Part shown: positions 17,167 to 26,238 of the stretch, piece by piece
Layout of the letters: every line of letters begins with the position of its first letter
Numbering within the stretch: the first letter of the stretch is position 1
Source of the DNA: JBCBDX01 sp039815825
GTDB taxonomy: Bacteria > Pseudomonadota > Alphaproteobacteria > Rhizobiales > Rhizobiaceae
Length of the DNA stretch: 50,581 nucleotides
Direction of reading: 5' to 3'
Assembly: GCA_039815825.1 (NCBI GenBank)
Contig: JBCBYO010000021.1
Coordinates: 1 to 50,581, forward strand
Notes under the pieces: model-generated
The model's input: only the letters and a program-made list of their open reading frames with translations
Database searches by the model: none
Told to the model about the DNA's origin: nothing
Made by a program: the position numbers and the translations under genes

Positions 17167-18816
17167 ATGATGATTGAACCACGATCTCCATGGTGGAAAT
17201 CTGCTGTTGGGTATCAAATCTACCCGCGCAGCTTTTGCGACAGCAACGCCGACGGTATCGGCGACATCCAAGGAATTATCTCTAAACTGGATCATTTGGC
17301 AGAGCTGGGGATCGACTTCATTTGGCTCTCGCCCGTCTACGCGTCGCCAATGCGCGACAATGGTTATGATATTGCTGACTACTATGAAATTGCGCCGGAG
17401 TTTGGCACGAACGCAGACTTTGACGAGCTGTTAGAAGCTGCGCAGGCGCGGCAAATCAAAATTGTCATGGACTTGGTGGTCAACCATTGCTCTTCGGACC
17501 ATGAATGGTTTCGCAAAGCCTGCCAAACTCGAGACTGTGTTGAGCATGACTATTTTTACTGGCGCGATGCCCGTGAAGACGGCGGGCCACCAGATGACCA
17601 GCGTGCATGTTTTGGGGGTTCTGCATGGCATTGGGTCGAGACCATAGGGCGTTATTGTTATTGTCACTTTGGACCCCAGCAGCCGGATCTGAATTGGCAA
17701 AATCCGAAACTGCGCGACGAAATCTACGCGATGATGAACTGGTGGCTGGACCGCGGTATTGGCGGCTTTCGGATGGATGTCATTGATCTCATCGGCAAGG
17801 ACATTGACGCTCGGGTTTATTTTGAAGGGCCGGATTTACACCCTTTCCTGCAGGAGATGAACGAGCGTTGCCTGGCCGGCCGCGATGTTGTCACCGTTGG
17901 TGAAGCGTGGTCGGCCAAGCCAAACACCGCACTCGACTATAGCGGCCATGCGCGAAGAGAAGTGAGCATGGTGTTTGGTTTCGACCATGTGGAAGCGGCT
18001 TGGAGCCCCGAAAAAGGTAGGTTTGGTCCCAATCTTTTTAGTCTTCCAACCCACAAAGCCATTCTGGAAAGCTGGCAGCACGCAACGGCAACCGATGGCT
18101 GGAATTCGCTTTACCTGTCAAACCATGACCTGCCTCGTCCGGTATCGTTTTATGGTGACGATGGCGCCTATCGTGTGCGATCGGCAAGGATGTTGGCGGC
18201 CGTAACCTATCTTATGAAAGGGACACCCTTTATCTTTCAAGGCGAAGAGATTGGCATGACTAACGCCAAGTTCGAGCGGCTTGAACAGTTCCAAGATATT
18301 GAAACCCATGGCCAATTCGCTGAGTTAGTCGCCGCCGGAGCATCCACGGACGATTTCTTGGCGAGCGCCAATATCAACGCGCGCGATCATGCAAGAACGC
18401 CCGTTCAGTGGACGGATGAACAATGGGCAGGCTTCTCAGAGGTTGAACCATGGATGGCGTTGAACCCGAACTATACCTCAATCAACGCACGATCCGATAA
18501 AGAAGACGCCAATGGGGTGTTCGTTTGGTACCGTGCTTTGGTAGCGCTGAAGAAGTCGTCGCCGATTATTCGTGATGGAAGCTTCGAACTGCTTTTGCCT
18601 GAACATCCAAGCATATTTGCCTACATTCGCGCGCTAAACGACACGCGTCTTCTCGTTATCGGCAGCTACGCAGACCATGAAGTTGAGCTGCCGGATCTGG
18701 ACATTGCGGCGGGCAACTGGAAAACTCTCCTGGCAAACACGCCAAACACCCTGTCCTCGGAGTTTGAGGGATCCTTGCCGCCGTATTTTGCAGGGGTTTG
18801 GTTAGACACTGCGTGA
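17167..18816 (+). CDS. aglA: GH13 alpha-glucosidase (AglA-like)
   Basis: The product has 549 residues with a GH13 alpha-amylase fold. Visible conserved regions are YQIYPRSF, DLVVNHCSSDHEWF (region I), GGFRMDVIDLI with the nucleophile Asp (region II), VTVGEAWS with the acid Glu (region III) and LSNHDLPRPVS (region IV). It lacks a signal peptide, so it acts in the cytoplasm on imported alpha-glucosides. ATG at 17167 is followed by a second ATG, and either may be used. It is probably cotranscribed with aglE. Confidence 0.92.
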   Translation: MMIEPRSPWWKSAVGYQIYPRSFCDSNADGIGDIQGIISKLDHLAELGIDFIWLSPVYASPMRDNGYDIADYYEIAPEFGTNADFDELLEAAQARQIKIVMDLVVNHCSSDHEWFRKACQTRDCVEHDYFYWRDAREDGGPPDDQRACFGGSAWHWVETIGRYCYCHFGPQQPDLNWQNPKLRDEIYAMMNWWLDRGIGGFRMDVIDLIGKDIDARVYFEGPDLHPFLQEMNERCLAGRDVVTVGEAWSAKPNTALDYSGHARREVSMVFGFDHVEAAWSPEKGRFGPNLFSLPTHKAILESWQHATATDGWNSLYLSNHDLPRPVSFYGDDGAYRVRSARMLAAVTYLMKGTPFIFQGEEIGMTNAKFERLEQFQDIETHGQFAELVAAGASTDDFLASANINARDHARTPVQWTDEQWAGFSEVEPWMALNPNYTSINARSDKEDANGVFVWYRALVALKKSSPIIRDGSFELLLPEHPSIFAYIRALNDTRLLVIGSYADHEVELPDLDIAAGNWKTLLANTPNTLSSEFEGSLPPYFAGVWLDTA

Positions 18817-18903
18817 TGGTAGTTGGGGGCCGGAAATCTGGTGCGTTTGAATTCATCAGCTCAACAAGACAACCAAAAGGTCGCGTCTGAAACCTCAAGG
18901 ACG

Positions 18904-19875
18904 ATGCGGGCTCTGACCTATGAGAATTACGGTTCGCCACAGGTCGTTGAGATCACACAAGAGCCGGTACCTTTTCCCGAAGAGGGGCAAGTCCAGGTTC
19001 GCGTACAAGCAAGTGCAGTCAACACGAGCGATTGGCGAATTCGGGCGGCCGCGTTTCCCGGCATACTTGCGATCCCCGGGCGTCTTATGTTCGGTATTTT
19101 TGCGCCCCGAAACAAAATGCTCGGCAGCGAGTTTGCCGGTATTGTCGAAACAACAGGCGAAGGCATTTCCCGATTCTCGGTCGGTGACCGCGTGTACGGA
19201 TTTACCGACAAGGGCGGCGCATCTGCTGAGTTTTTGACAATTGGGGAAACATCAGCAATTGCCGCGATGCCTACTTCACTGGGTTTTGCCGAAGCAGCTG
19301 CGTTGCCGTTTGGCGCACTTTGCGCGCTCAGTTTCCTGTCAGATATCGCCGCTATCAAACCGACGCAAAAGCTGTTGGTCGTGGGTGGATCTGGCGGGGT
19401 TGGGACATATGCCGTCCAAATTGGAAAGGCCCTCGGTGCACATGTTACGGCCGTAGCCGGGACCGAAAATCAAGACTATTTGCTGGCCTTGGGTGCCGAT
19501 GAGACCGTGGACTATAAAACCACTAATGTGGCAGCGTGGCCGACCGGTTTTGATGTGGTTTTCGATACTGTAGGTGGTTTGCGACCCGCTCAAGCGCTTA
19601 GCCTCCTTGCTGAAGACGGCAAGTTCTTCCCACTCAATTTTGGTTTGCCTGAATTAGGGGCCGCGCTCCTCAATCCCTTTCGACGACGCAAGACGGTTTT
19701 AGCCGTCAATCAGGATACTGCTGAGGGACTTGAACGCCTTAATTCACTGATAGAACGCGGCCTTCTCAGGCCCGTTGTCGAAAACGCTTTTACGTTGGCA
19801 CAGGCGGTTGAGGCTCATCAACTGGTAGAAACGCGGCATCGTCGTGGGTCCGTGGTCCTAACACTGCAATCGTGA
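18904..19875 (+). CDS. NAD(P)-dependent alcohol dehydrogenase (quinone oxidoreductase-like MDR)
   Basis: The product has about 323 residues of the medium-chain dehydrogenase family. The N-terminal GroES-like part contains MRALTYENYGSPQVVEI, and the Rossmann part has the nucleotide-binding motif VVGGSGGVGTYAVQIGKALGA (one Gly-rich loop). Structural-zinc cysteines are absent, as in zinc-independent quinone oxidoreductases. ATG at 18904 gives the usual N terminus. The frame is open further upstream, with GTG at 18841 as an alternative. The substrate is unknown. It lies 87 bases after aglA on the same strand, and a link with sugar use is not evident. Confidence 0.85.
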   Translation: MRALTYENYGSPQVVEITQEPVPFPEEGQVQVRVQASAVNTSDWRIRAAAFPGILAIPGRLMFGIFAPRNKMLGSEFAGIVETTGEGISRFSVGDRVYGFTDKGGASAEFLTIGETSAIAAMPTSLGFAEAAALPFGALCALSFLSDIAAIKPTQKLLVVGGSGGVGTYAVQIGKALGAHVTAVAGTENQDYLLALGADETVDYKTTNVAAWPTGFDVVFDTVGGLRPAQALSLLAEDGKFFPLNFGLPELGAALLNPFRRRKTVLAVNQDTAEGLERLNSLIERGLLRPVVENAFTLAQAVEAHQLVETRHRRGSVVLTLQS

Positions 19876-19932
19876 AAACAAGCAACTAAGTCTCGCCGGT
19901 TCCGCGAGAATGGTTTGTTGCAAGACCTGCAC

Positions 19933-19965
19933 TTGACCTTCCAGTGACTGGAAGCTCCATATGCT
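19933..19965 (+). promoter_or_regulatory. MerR/CueR-type promoter-operator of the copper ATPase gene
   Basis: The -35 TTGACC (19933-19938) is followed by the perfect dyad CTTCCAGT-G-ACTGGAAG (19938-19954) and a -10-like CATATG/TATGCT (19958-19965). The spacer of 19 bases or more and a dyad between the -35 and -10 elements are hallmarks of MerR-family metal promoters such as CueR/HmrR sites. No MerR-type gene lies nearby. Confidence 0.75.
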
Positions 19966-19989
19966 GGATCGAGATTGGATCCGATCAAG

Positions 19990-22317
19990 ATGAGGCGTGC
20001 CATCGACAGCCCTACCAAAACGCCTGAAACGGCGACATTTGCCATTGAAGGCATGACTTGTGCTGGTTGCGCTAGCGGCGTCGAGCGCGCTCTTTTGGTT
20101 GTGCCAGGCGTGCAGTCAGCGAACGTCAACTTGGCAACCGAGCGTGCGACCGTTACGGGGGACGCTTCAATCAATGATCTCATAGTGGCCGTTGCTTCCA
20201 AGGGTAAAAGGGCTCGCGTACTGACCAAAAGCGCGCCGCCTGTTGACCAAGTGTCAAAAAGGGACGCTGAAGCGAAGCAATTAAAAGCCCAAGTTACGAG
20301 CGCGCTCCTTTTGACACTGCCCGTTTTCGCGTTGGAAATGGGCAGTCACCTGTTTGCCAGCGTGCACCATCTCATTATGTCGACGATTGGCGTTCAAACG
20401 AGCTGGTTACTTCAATTTGCATTGACAAGCGTGGTCCTTATTGGACCGGGGCGAGCATTCTACACGCAGGGCATACCGGCATTGTTGAGAGGCGCGCCGG
20501 ACATGAACAGCCTTGTCGCTGTTGGAACAGCTGCGGCGTATCTCTATTCCGTCGTTGCGACCTTCACGCCGGGTTGGCTACCAGTAGGGACGGTGAATGT
20601 TTACTTCGAAGCTGCCGCCGTCATCGTCACCCTGATCCTGATTGGGCGCTGGATGGAGGCGCGGGCCAAAGGCCGCACATCTCAGGCGATACAGCGGCTT
20701 GTCCGCCTTGCGCCCAAAACTGCGCGGGTGCTTCGCGGTGGTAAATCCATCGAAATTGATGTTGCAGACGTCACTATTGGTGATGTGGTGGAAGTTCGCC
20801 CAGGAGAGCGACTACCAGTCGATGGGGAAGTGCTCGATGGCAAGAGTTATGTCGACGAGAGCATGATCACGGGTGAGCCCGTCCCGGTCAGCAAAGAGGC
20901 AGGCGCAACGGTTGTCGGCGGCACCGTCAATCAAACCGGTAGCTTCACATACCGGGCAACAGCCGTGGGGCATGAAACAATGCTCGCTCAAATTATCCAG
21001 ATGGTGGAAGATGCCCAGGGCGGCAAGCTGCCGATCCAAGCCATGGTGGACAAGGTCACGCTCTATTTCGTGCCGACGGTGATGGTACTGGCTGCGCTCA
21101 CATTTATAGTTTGGTTCCTTTTTGGCCCTGAGCCGGCACTGACGTTCGGTTTGGTCAATGCCGTCGCGGTACTTATCATCGCCTGTCCGTGCGCGATGGG
21201 GCTGGCAACGCCGACCTCGATCATGGTGGGAACGGGGCGTGGTGCCGAATTAGGCGTTTTGTTCCGAAAGGGCGAAGCGCTCCAAGCATTAGGCGACGTC
21301 AAAGTGATTGCCTTTGACAAGACCGGCACTTTAACAGAAGGCGCACCGCGCCTGACGGACTTAGAACTAGCGGATGGTTTTGAACGGACCGAAATGCTGA
21401 CCTTGATAGCGGCGGCGGAGACCAAATCTGAACATCCGATCGCTCGTGCCATCGTTGGGGCTGCTGAGGAGGAAGGTCTGTTACTGCCTGATACTGCAGC
21501 TTTCGAAAGTGTGACGGGTATGGGCATCCGAGCAGACGTTGGCGGCACGCTGGTTCAGGTCGGAGCCGACCGCTACATGCACCAACTCGGTCATGATCTC
21601 GGTAAGTTCAAAGAGACGGCGATCCGGTTGGCAGAGGAGGGCAAGTCACCGCTCTATGCTGCTTTTGACGGGCATCTGGCAGCCATTATTGCTGTTGCGG
21701 ATCCCATAAAAGAAACGACACCCACGGCGATCAAAGCGTTGCATGATCTCGGTCTCAAGGTGGCAATGGTGACGGGCGACAACCAAACCACGGCGGCAGC
21801 TATCGCACACCAACTTAATATCGATGAGGTTGTCGCCGAAGTGCTCCCTGACGGTAAGGTCGCTGCGATCCGCGGGTTGAAAGATCAGTATGGGAAGCTG
21901 GCTTTTGTCGGAGACGGGATCAACGATGCACCCGCCTTGGCTGAGTCAGATGTTGGCATGGCGATCGGTACCGGTACAGATGTCGCCATTGAAGCGGCAG
22001 ATGTGGTGCTTGTGTCTGGTTCAATAGGCGGCGTGGCTAAGGCAATCGCGCTGTCGAGCGCAACGATTGCCAACATAAGGCAAAACCTTTTTTGGGCCTT
22101 TGCCTATAACAGCGCGCTGGTGCCGGTAGCTGCGGGAATACTCTATCCGGCTTTTGGCCTATTGCTTTCACCGGTTTTTGCCGCTGGCGCGATGGCGCTC
22201 AGCTCAGTTTTCGTTCTTGCCAACGCGCTGCGCCTACGCGGGTGGAAGCCGGACGTAACAGCAGAAGCCACTGGTGATCAAACCACTCTTCACCCAAAGC
22301 TGGCACCTGCGGAATAG
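19990..22317 (+). CDS. copA: Copper-translocating P1B-type ATPase (CopA-like)
   Basis: The product has 775 residues. One N-terminal heavy-metal-associated domain has GMTCAGC (Cys24, Cys27). It is followed by membrane helices, the CPC motif (Cys399-Pro-Cys401 in IIACPCAMGLATPTS), the phosphorylation site DKTGTLTEG (Asp443), the HP motif in SEHPIA and the hinge GDGINDAPALA. These mark a Cu(I) exporter of the inner membrane. ATG at 19990 fits the promoter better than TTG at 19975, which would leave almost no leader. Only one metal-binding domain is present, where many CopA proteins have two. The 3' end is convergent with the kinase gene, 8 bases apart. Confidence 0.93.
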   Translation: MRRAIDSPTKTPETATFAIEGMTCAGCASGVERALLVVPGVQSANVNLATERATVTGDASINDLIVAVASKGKRARVLTKSAPPVDQVSKRDAEAKQLKAQVTSALLLTLPVFALEMGSHLFASVHHLIMSTIGVQTSWLLQFALTSVVLIGPGRAFYTQGIPALLRGAPDMNSLVAVGTAAAYLYSVVATFTPGWLPVGTVNVYFEAAAVIVTLILIGRWMEARAKGRTSQAIQRLVRLAPKTARVLRGGKSIEIDVADVTIGDVVEVRPGERLPVDGEVLDGKSYVDESMITGEPVPVSKEAGATVVGGTVNQTGSFTYRATAVGHETMLAQIIQMVEDAQGGKLPIQAMVDKVTLYFVPTVMVLAALTFIVWFLFGPEPALTFGLVNAVAVLIIACPCAMGLATPTSIMVGTGRGAELGVLFRKGEALQALGDVKVIAFDKTGTLTEGAPRLTDLELADGFERTEMLTLIAAAETKSEHPIARAIVGAAEEEGLLLPDTAAFESVTGMGIRADVGGTLVQVGADRYMHQLGHDLGKFKETAIRLAEEGKSPLYAAFDGHLAAIIAVADPIKETTPTAIKALHDLGLKVAMVTGDNQTTAAAIAHQLNIDEVVAEVLPDGKVAAIRGLKDQYGKLAFVGDGINDAPALAESDVGMAIGTGTDVAIEAADVVLVSGSIGGVAKAIALSSATIANIRQNLFWAFAYNSALVPVAAGILYPAFGLLLSPVFAAGAMALSSVFVLANALRLRGWKPDVTAEATGDQTTLHPKLAPAE

Positions 22318-22325
22318 CCAGCACC

Positions 22326-23942
22326 TCACAGCATCCCTTCGAGAAGAACGGCCACAGCTTCTGCGCCGGGATCATTGTGTCCGGCAAGTTTCTCTTCCGC
22401 GATATAGCTCGCCCGCCCCGCTTTGGCATTGACGATTTTTGCCGTGTGATCAGCGCCCTCACGAGCTGCTTTTGCTGCAGCGCCTACGCCGTGGGGTAGG
22501 GCTTCCAGCGCCGGAAGAAGAGCGTCAATCATGGTTCGGTCGCCCGGTCGCGCACCGCCGACCTGTTGGATGCGATCAAGGCCTGCCTTGAGTGCTCCGA
22601 CGCTGTTTTCTCCGCTCGCCGACGCGTCGCCCGCTGCCGCAAAGAAAATCGCCAAAAGTACGCCGGACGAACCACCCATGGTTTGGGACAGCTCATTCCC
22701 GATGGCGCGGTAGAGTTGGGTATGATCGGCCAGCGGCAGTCTTCCCAGCGCATCTTTCAGCGCACGTGCAGCGCCGGCAAGCGTTGAGCCGGTGTCGCCG
22801 TCTCCCGACTGCGCGTCCAACTTGTTGAGCGTTGCTTCTGCGCCAATGAGTATGTCGCAGCATTTGGCCAAAAACGCTTCAACGGTCGGGTCAGCCGACG
22901 CAATCGGTGCGACCGGCTTCAGGCCGTCCGGCAGCGCTTGCACATTTGGTTCAGCCACAGGCAGGCAGCCTGTCCATGCTGTTGGTCCAACAGGCGCTGT
23001 CAAAGCGGCCTCACTGTCGGCATCGACCGGCAGCAGAGAAACCGAAAAACCTTGCATGTCCAGTGATGTCATCAACGGGGCAGGGCCCACCATGAACTTG
23101 ATCTGCGCGGCAATCCGTGAACGGCATAGCTCTTCTGCCAGTACAGACATTTCAAGCGGGGTCGCGCCGCCAAGGTTATTGAGCAGAACTACATGATCGC
23201 CCGAGCCCATGTTCGGTGCCAAGCGATCAACGACCATGGCCATGGCATCGCGCGCAGTCGAATAGTCCACCTGTTCGATCCCTGCTTCGCCATGAATACC
23301 AAGACCAAGCTCAGCTTTCCCGGCTTCGATGCGATCTTCTTTTGGCGAGCCGGGAACCGTACAAGTATCAAGCGACATACCGATGGATATGACGCCATCG
23401 ATCACCTGTCCTGCCGCGCGGGTAACAGTTGCTAAATCCGCACCCTGATCGGCCAGAGCGCCCGCGATTTTATGAACGAACAATGTTCCGGCGACGCCAC
23501 GAGCTTGCGGCAAGTGTGGCAAAGCGACGTCGTCGTCAACAACGACCATCTCCACCTTGAGGCCAAACTGACGCGCGCGCTCAGCGGCAAGGCCAAAGTT
23601 GAGCCTGTCGCCCGTGTAGTTTTTTACAATCAAGAGGCACCCGGCTTCACCCGTAACTGCAAGGATGCCAGCGAGAACCGCATCGACAGAAGGCGAGGCA
23701 AAAACATCGCCACATACCGCAGCGGTCAACAATCCTTGCCCCACAAAACCTGCGTGGGAAGGTTCGTGCCCAGATCCGCCGCCGGAGACGAGCGCCACTT
23801 TTGACTTGTCCCAGTCGGAGCGTACAACCACTTTGATGTGTGGATACCCGTCCAACCGGGCCAGCTTGCCATTGGCCGTTCTCAACAATCCGTCAACCGC
23901 TTCGGTGACGAGGTCTTCCTTTGCATTGATGAACTGTTTCAT
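22326..23942 (-). CDS. Dihydroxyacetone kinase, DhaK-DhaL fusion
   Basis: The product has 538 residues. The DhaK domain (about 1-330) has GGGSGHEPSHAGFVG and the substrate-binding His217 in LGIHGEAGIEQ. The DhaL domain (about 345-538) has the nucleotide-binding DAQSGDGDTGSTL and MGGSSGVLLAIFF. The fused layout is that of ATP-dependent kinases (as in Citrobacter), not the PTS-dependent type, and no DhaM is seen. The family phosphorylates dihydroxyacetone or related small ketoses such as erythrulose. It is the last gene of the sugar ABC operon, so the product of that catabolic route may be a triose or tetrose ketose. Confidence 0.93.
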   Translation of the reverse strand: MKQFINAKEDLVTEAVDGLLRTANGKLARLDGYPHIKVVVRSDWDKSKVALVSGGGSGHEPSHAGFVGQGLLTAAVCGDVFASPSVDAVLAGILAVTGEAGCLLIVKNYTGDRLNFGLAAERARQFGLKVEMVVVDDDVALPHLPQARGVAGTLFVHKIAGALADQGADLATVTRAAGQVIDGVISIGMSLDTCTVPGSPKEDRIEAGKAELGLGIHGEAGIEQVDYSTARDAMAMVVDRLAPNMGSGDHVVLLNNLGGATPLEMSVLAEELCRSRIAAQIKFMVGPAPLMTSLDMQGFSVSLLPVDADSEAALTAPVGPTAWTGCLPVAEPNVQALPDGLKPVAPIASADPTVEAFLAKCCDILIGAEATLNKLDAQSGDGDTGSTLAGAARALKDALGRLPLADHTQLYRAIGNELSQTMGGSSGVLLAIFFAAAGDASASGENSVGALKAGLDRIQQVGGARPGDRTMIDALLPALEALPHGVGAAAKAAREGADHTAKIVNAKAGRASYIAEEKLAGHNDPGAEAVAVLLEGML

Positions 23943-23954
23943 GACTTGCCTCCC

Positions 23955-24950
23955 TTAGACCATACGTTGACCGCTCGCATCGAAGAGCAGCGGATTATGT
24001 GGCTCTATTTTTATTGTGTCGCCGTCTGACAGCGCTGTGTGAACATCTGCCAGCGTGATGATGTCGTGACCGTCCATGGTCAAATGCAGGCGGGTTTGGT
24101 CGCCCAAATGCTCAACGCGGTTGACCGTGGCTTCCCGACCGGACCCTTGCTTAATATGCTCAGGGCGCAGGCCGATAGTAGCCGCTTCATTGGGCAAACC
24201 GGGGAATATGTTGGCCGGCAACATGTTAATACGGGGTAGTCCCAATCGGCTTGCGACATAGAGGCTTACCGGGTTTTCGTAGATCTCCCGTGGGGTGCCG
24301 AATTGTACCAGCTTGCCCTCATCCAGAACGCCCACATGGGTTGCCATGGTCATGGCTTCGATCTGGTCGTGTGTCACATAAAGTAGCGTCGCCCCAATCT
24401 CTGCGTGGATCCGTTTGAGCTCGATACGCAAATCGGCGCGTAGTTTCGCATCAAGCGAAGAAAGCGGTTCATCCATGAGATAGATTGCCGGATCGCGCAC
24501 CAGTGCACGACCGATGGAAACCCGCTGCATTTCACCCCCGGATAGTTCAGTAGCTTTGTTGTTGAGCTTATGGGGAATGTGGAGCACTTCTGCGACTTCT
24601 TGCACCTTGCGCGCAATCTCGTCCTCAGGCGTGCGCAAGATCGGCGAGCGCAGCGGAAAGGCCAGATTATCGCGCACGGTCATATGCGGGTAGAGCGAGT
24701 ATTGTTGGAACACCATGGCGACGTCGCGTTGCGCTGGTGTCTCCCGGTTGACCATGCGCCCACCAATGGCAATTTCGCCGGCGTCCGGTTCTTCAAGCCC
24801 TGCGATCAGCCGTAGGGTGGTTGTCTTACCTGCGCCAGTGGGGCCAAGCATGACCACAAATGACCCATCCGGGACGACCATGTCCATCTGGTCGACAGCG
24901 GTCGTTTTGCCAAACTTTTTGGTGATACCCGAGAGCGTTACTTCAGCCAT
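23955..24950 (-). CDS. Carbohydrate ABC transporter ATPase (second ATPase)
   Basis: The product has 331 residues. It is a MalK/UgpC-like ATPase: Walker A GPTGAGKTTT, signature LSGGEMQRVSIGRAL, Walker B IYLMDEPLSSLDAKLRADL, H-loop YVTHDQIEAMTMA, then a TOBE domain. ATG at 24950 gives the normal N terminus MAEVTLSGITKKFG and overlaps the preceding ATPase gene by 8 bases. Two different ATPases with two permeases suggest an asymmetric transporter as in rhizobial glycerol or polyol systems. Confidence 0.92.
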   Translation of the reverse strand: MAEVTLSGITKKFGKTTAVDQMDMVVPDGSFVVMLGPTGAGKTTTLRLIAGLEEPDAGEIAIGGRMVNRETPAQRDVAMVFQQYSLYPHMTVRDNLAFPLRSPILRTPEDEIARKVQEVAEVLHIPHKLNNKATELSGGEMQRVSIGRALVRDPAIYLMDEPLSSLDAKLRADLRIELKRIHAEIGATLLYVTHDQIEAMTMATHVGVLDEGKLVQFGTPREIYENPVSLYVASRLGLPRINMLPANIFPGLPNEAATIGLRPEHIKQGSGREATVNRVEHLGDQTRLHLTMDGHDIITLADVHTALSDGDTIKIEPHNPLLFDASGQRMV

Positions 24951-26040
24951 GTGCCAGCACTCCCTGATTGGCTTCCGAGATGATTGCCTTGCCGGTCGAA
25001 GCATCAAACAAGGTCAGCGTCTTGGTATTGAAATCAAGGCCAACCTGCTCGCCGTCTCGCACAGCGTTGGACGACGGTGCGCGGACCTTTACGTCGCCGT
25101 GCGCTGTTTTCACGGTAATGATCTGTGTCGTGCCCAAATATTCTGACGCCAAAACTTCACCGCGATATCTGGCCTTGTCTGAAATCAAAACATGCTCAGG
25201 ACGTACACCGAGTACTAGCGGACCTGATACGGCGGCGTGTTGGTGCGGGACATTGACAGTGACTTCACCCAACTTGATCGATGTAGAGGTCGGCGTGATG
25301 TCTCCTTCAAAACCCAGAAAGTTCATCGGAGGCGAGCCGATAAACTCCGCAACAAACAATGTCGCCGGCCAATCATAAATGTCCTGCGGTACGCCGAATT
25401 GTTCGATCACGCCATGGTTCATGACGACGATCTTGTCGCCCATTTGCATGGCTTCAAGTTGGTCGTGCGTGACGTAGACGGTAGTGGCGTTCATGCGGTC
25501 GTGCAGCGCGCGTAGCTCTTCGGCCATGCGCTCACGAAATTCCGCGTCGAGCGCGCCGAGCGGCTCATCCATCATGAACGCTTTTGGATCACGAACGATC
25601 GCGCGGCCGAGCGCCACCCGCTGGCGGTCGCCGCCTGAGAGGCCACCGACAGGCTTATCCAAAATATCCATGATATCAAGTATTTGCGCGATTTCCTCGA
25701 CCTTCTGCTTTACCTGCGTTTTTGGCCACCCCTGACTGACCAGCGGGTAGGAAATGTTCTTGCGCACATTCATATGCGGGTAGAGCGCAAACATCTGGAA
25801 CACCATGGCGATATCGCGCTGCGAAGCAGGTTTTTGGCTAACCTCTTCACCATCGATATAGATCTCGCCGGAAGTTGGGAGTTCCAGCCCTGCAATCATC
25901 CGCAGCGTCGTTGTTTTTCCGCAGCCGGACGGGCCGAGCAACATGAAGAATTCGCCGTCCTCAATGGTAAAGGTCGATGACTTCACAGCGTTGAAATCGC
26001 CGAAGTCTTTGCGAAGGTTTTTGATGACGATCTCAGCCAT
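24943..26040 (-). CDS. Carbohydrate ABC transporter ATPase (first ATPase)
   Basis: The product has 365 residues: Walker A GPSGCGKTTT, signature LSGGDRQRVALGRAIV, Walker B AFMMDEPLGALDAEFRERM, H-loop YVTHDQLEAMQM and a C-terminal TOBE domain (about 240-350). Its signature has Asp in place of the usual Glu/Gln. It starts 4 bases after the small membrane protein gene and overlaps the second ATPase gene, so the genes are translationally coupled. Confidence 0.92.
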   Translation of the reverse strand: MAEIVIKNLRKDFGDFNAVKSSTFTIEDGEFFMLLGPSGCGKTTTLRMIAGLELPTSGEIYIDGEEVSQKPASQRDIAMVFQMFALYPHMNVRKNISYPLVSQGWPKTQVKQKVEEIAQILDIMDILDKPVGGLSGGDRQRVALGRAIVRDPKAFMMDEPLGALDAEFRERMAEELRALHDRMNATTVYVTHDQLEAMQMGDKIVVMNHGVIEQFGVPQDIYDWPATLFVAEFIGSPPMNFLGFEGDITPTSTSIKLGEVTVNVPHQHAAVSGPLVLGVRPEHVLISDKARYRGEVLASEYLGTTQIITVKTAHGDVKVRAPSSNAVRDGEQVGLDFNTKTLTLFDASTGKAIISEANQGVLAHG

Positions 26041-26043
26041 GTG

Positions 26044-26238
26044 TTAGTCGCCCTGCGGGAAGTGGCTGACGATGATGAACATCACGGTTCCAATCAGCGT
26101 TGTGATAAATGAATAGGTGAAGCCCCACAGCACGAATGGCTGCATCAGCATGAAAACACCCAGTGCGATGATGATGGTGGCCATTGCCTCCCACGGCCCA
26201 CGGCGGAAACGGGCAAGACCTGAAAAGAACTGGTTCAT
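26044..26238 (-). CDS. Small membrane protein of the sugar ABC operon
   Basis: The product has 64 residues, MNQFFSGLARFRRGPWEAMA at the start, followed by two hydrophobic helices (about 20-36 and 40-56). ATG at 26238 overlaps the permease stop (ATGA). The frame is open far upstream but only inside the permease gene in another frame, so the short form is the real one. Small proteins occupy a similar place in other alphaproteobacterial sugar or glycerol ABC operons with two ATPases. It may be an accessory subunit of the permease complex, which is an inference. Confidence 0.8.
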   Translation of the reverse strand: MNQFFSGLARFRRGPWEAMATIIIALGVFMLMQPFVLWGFTYSFITTLIGTVMFIIVSHFPQGD

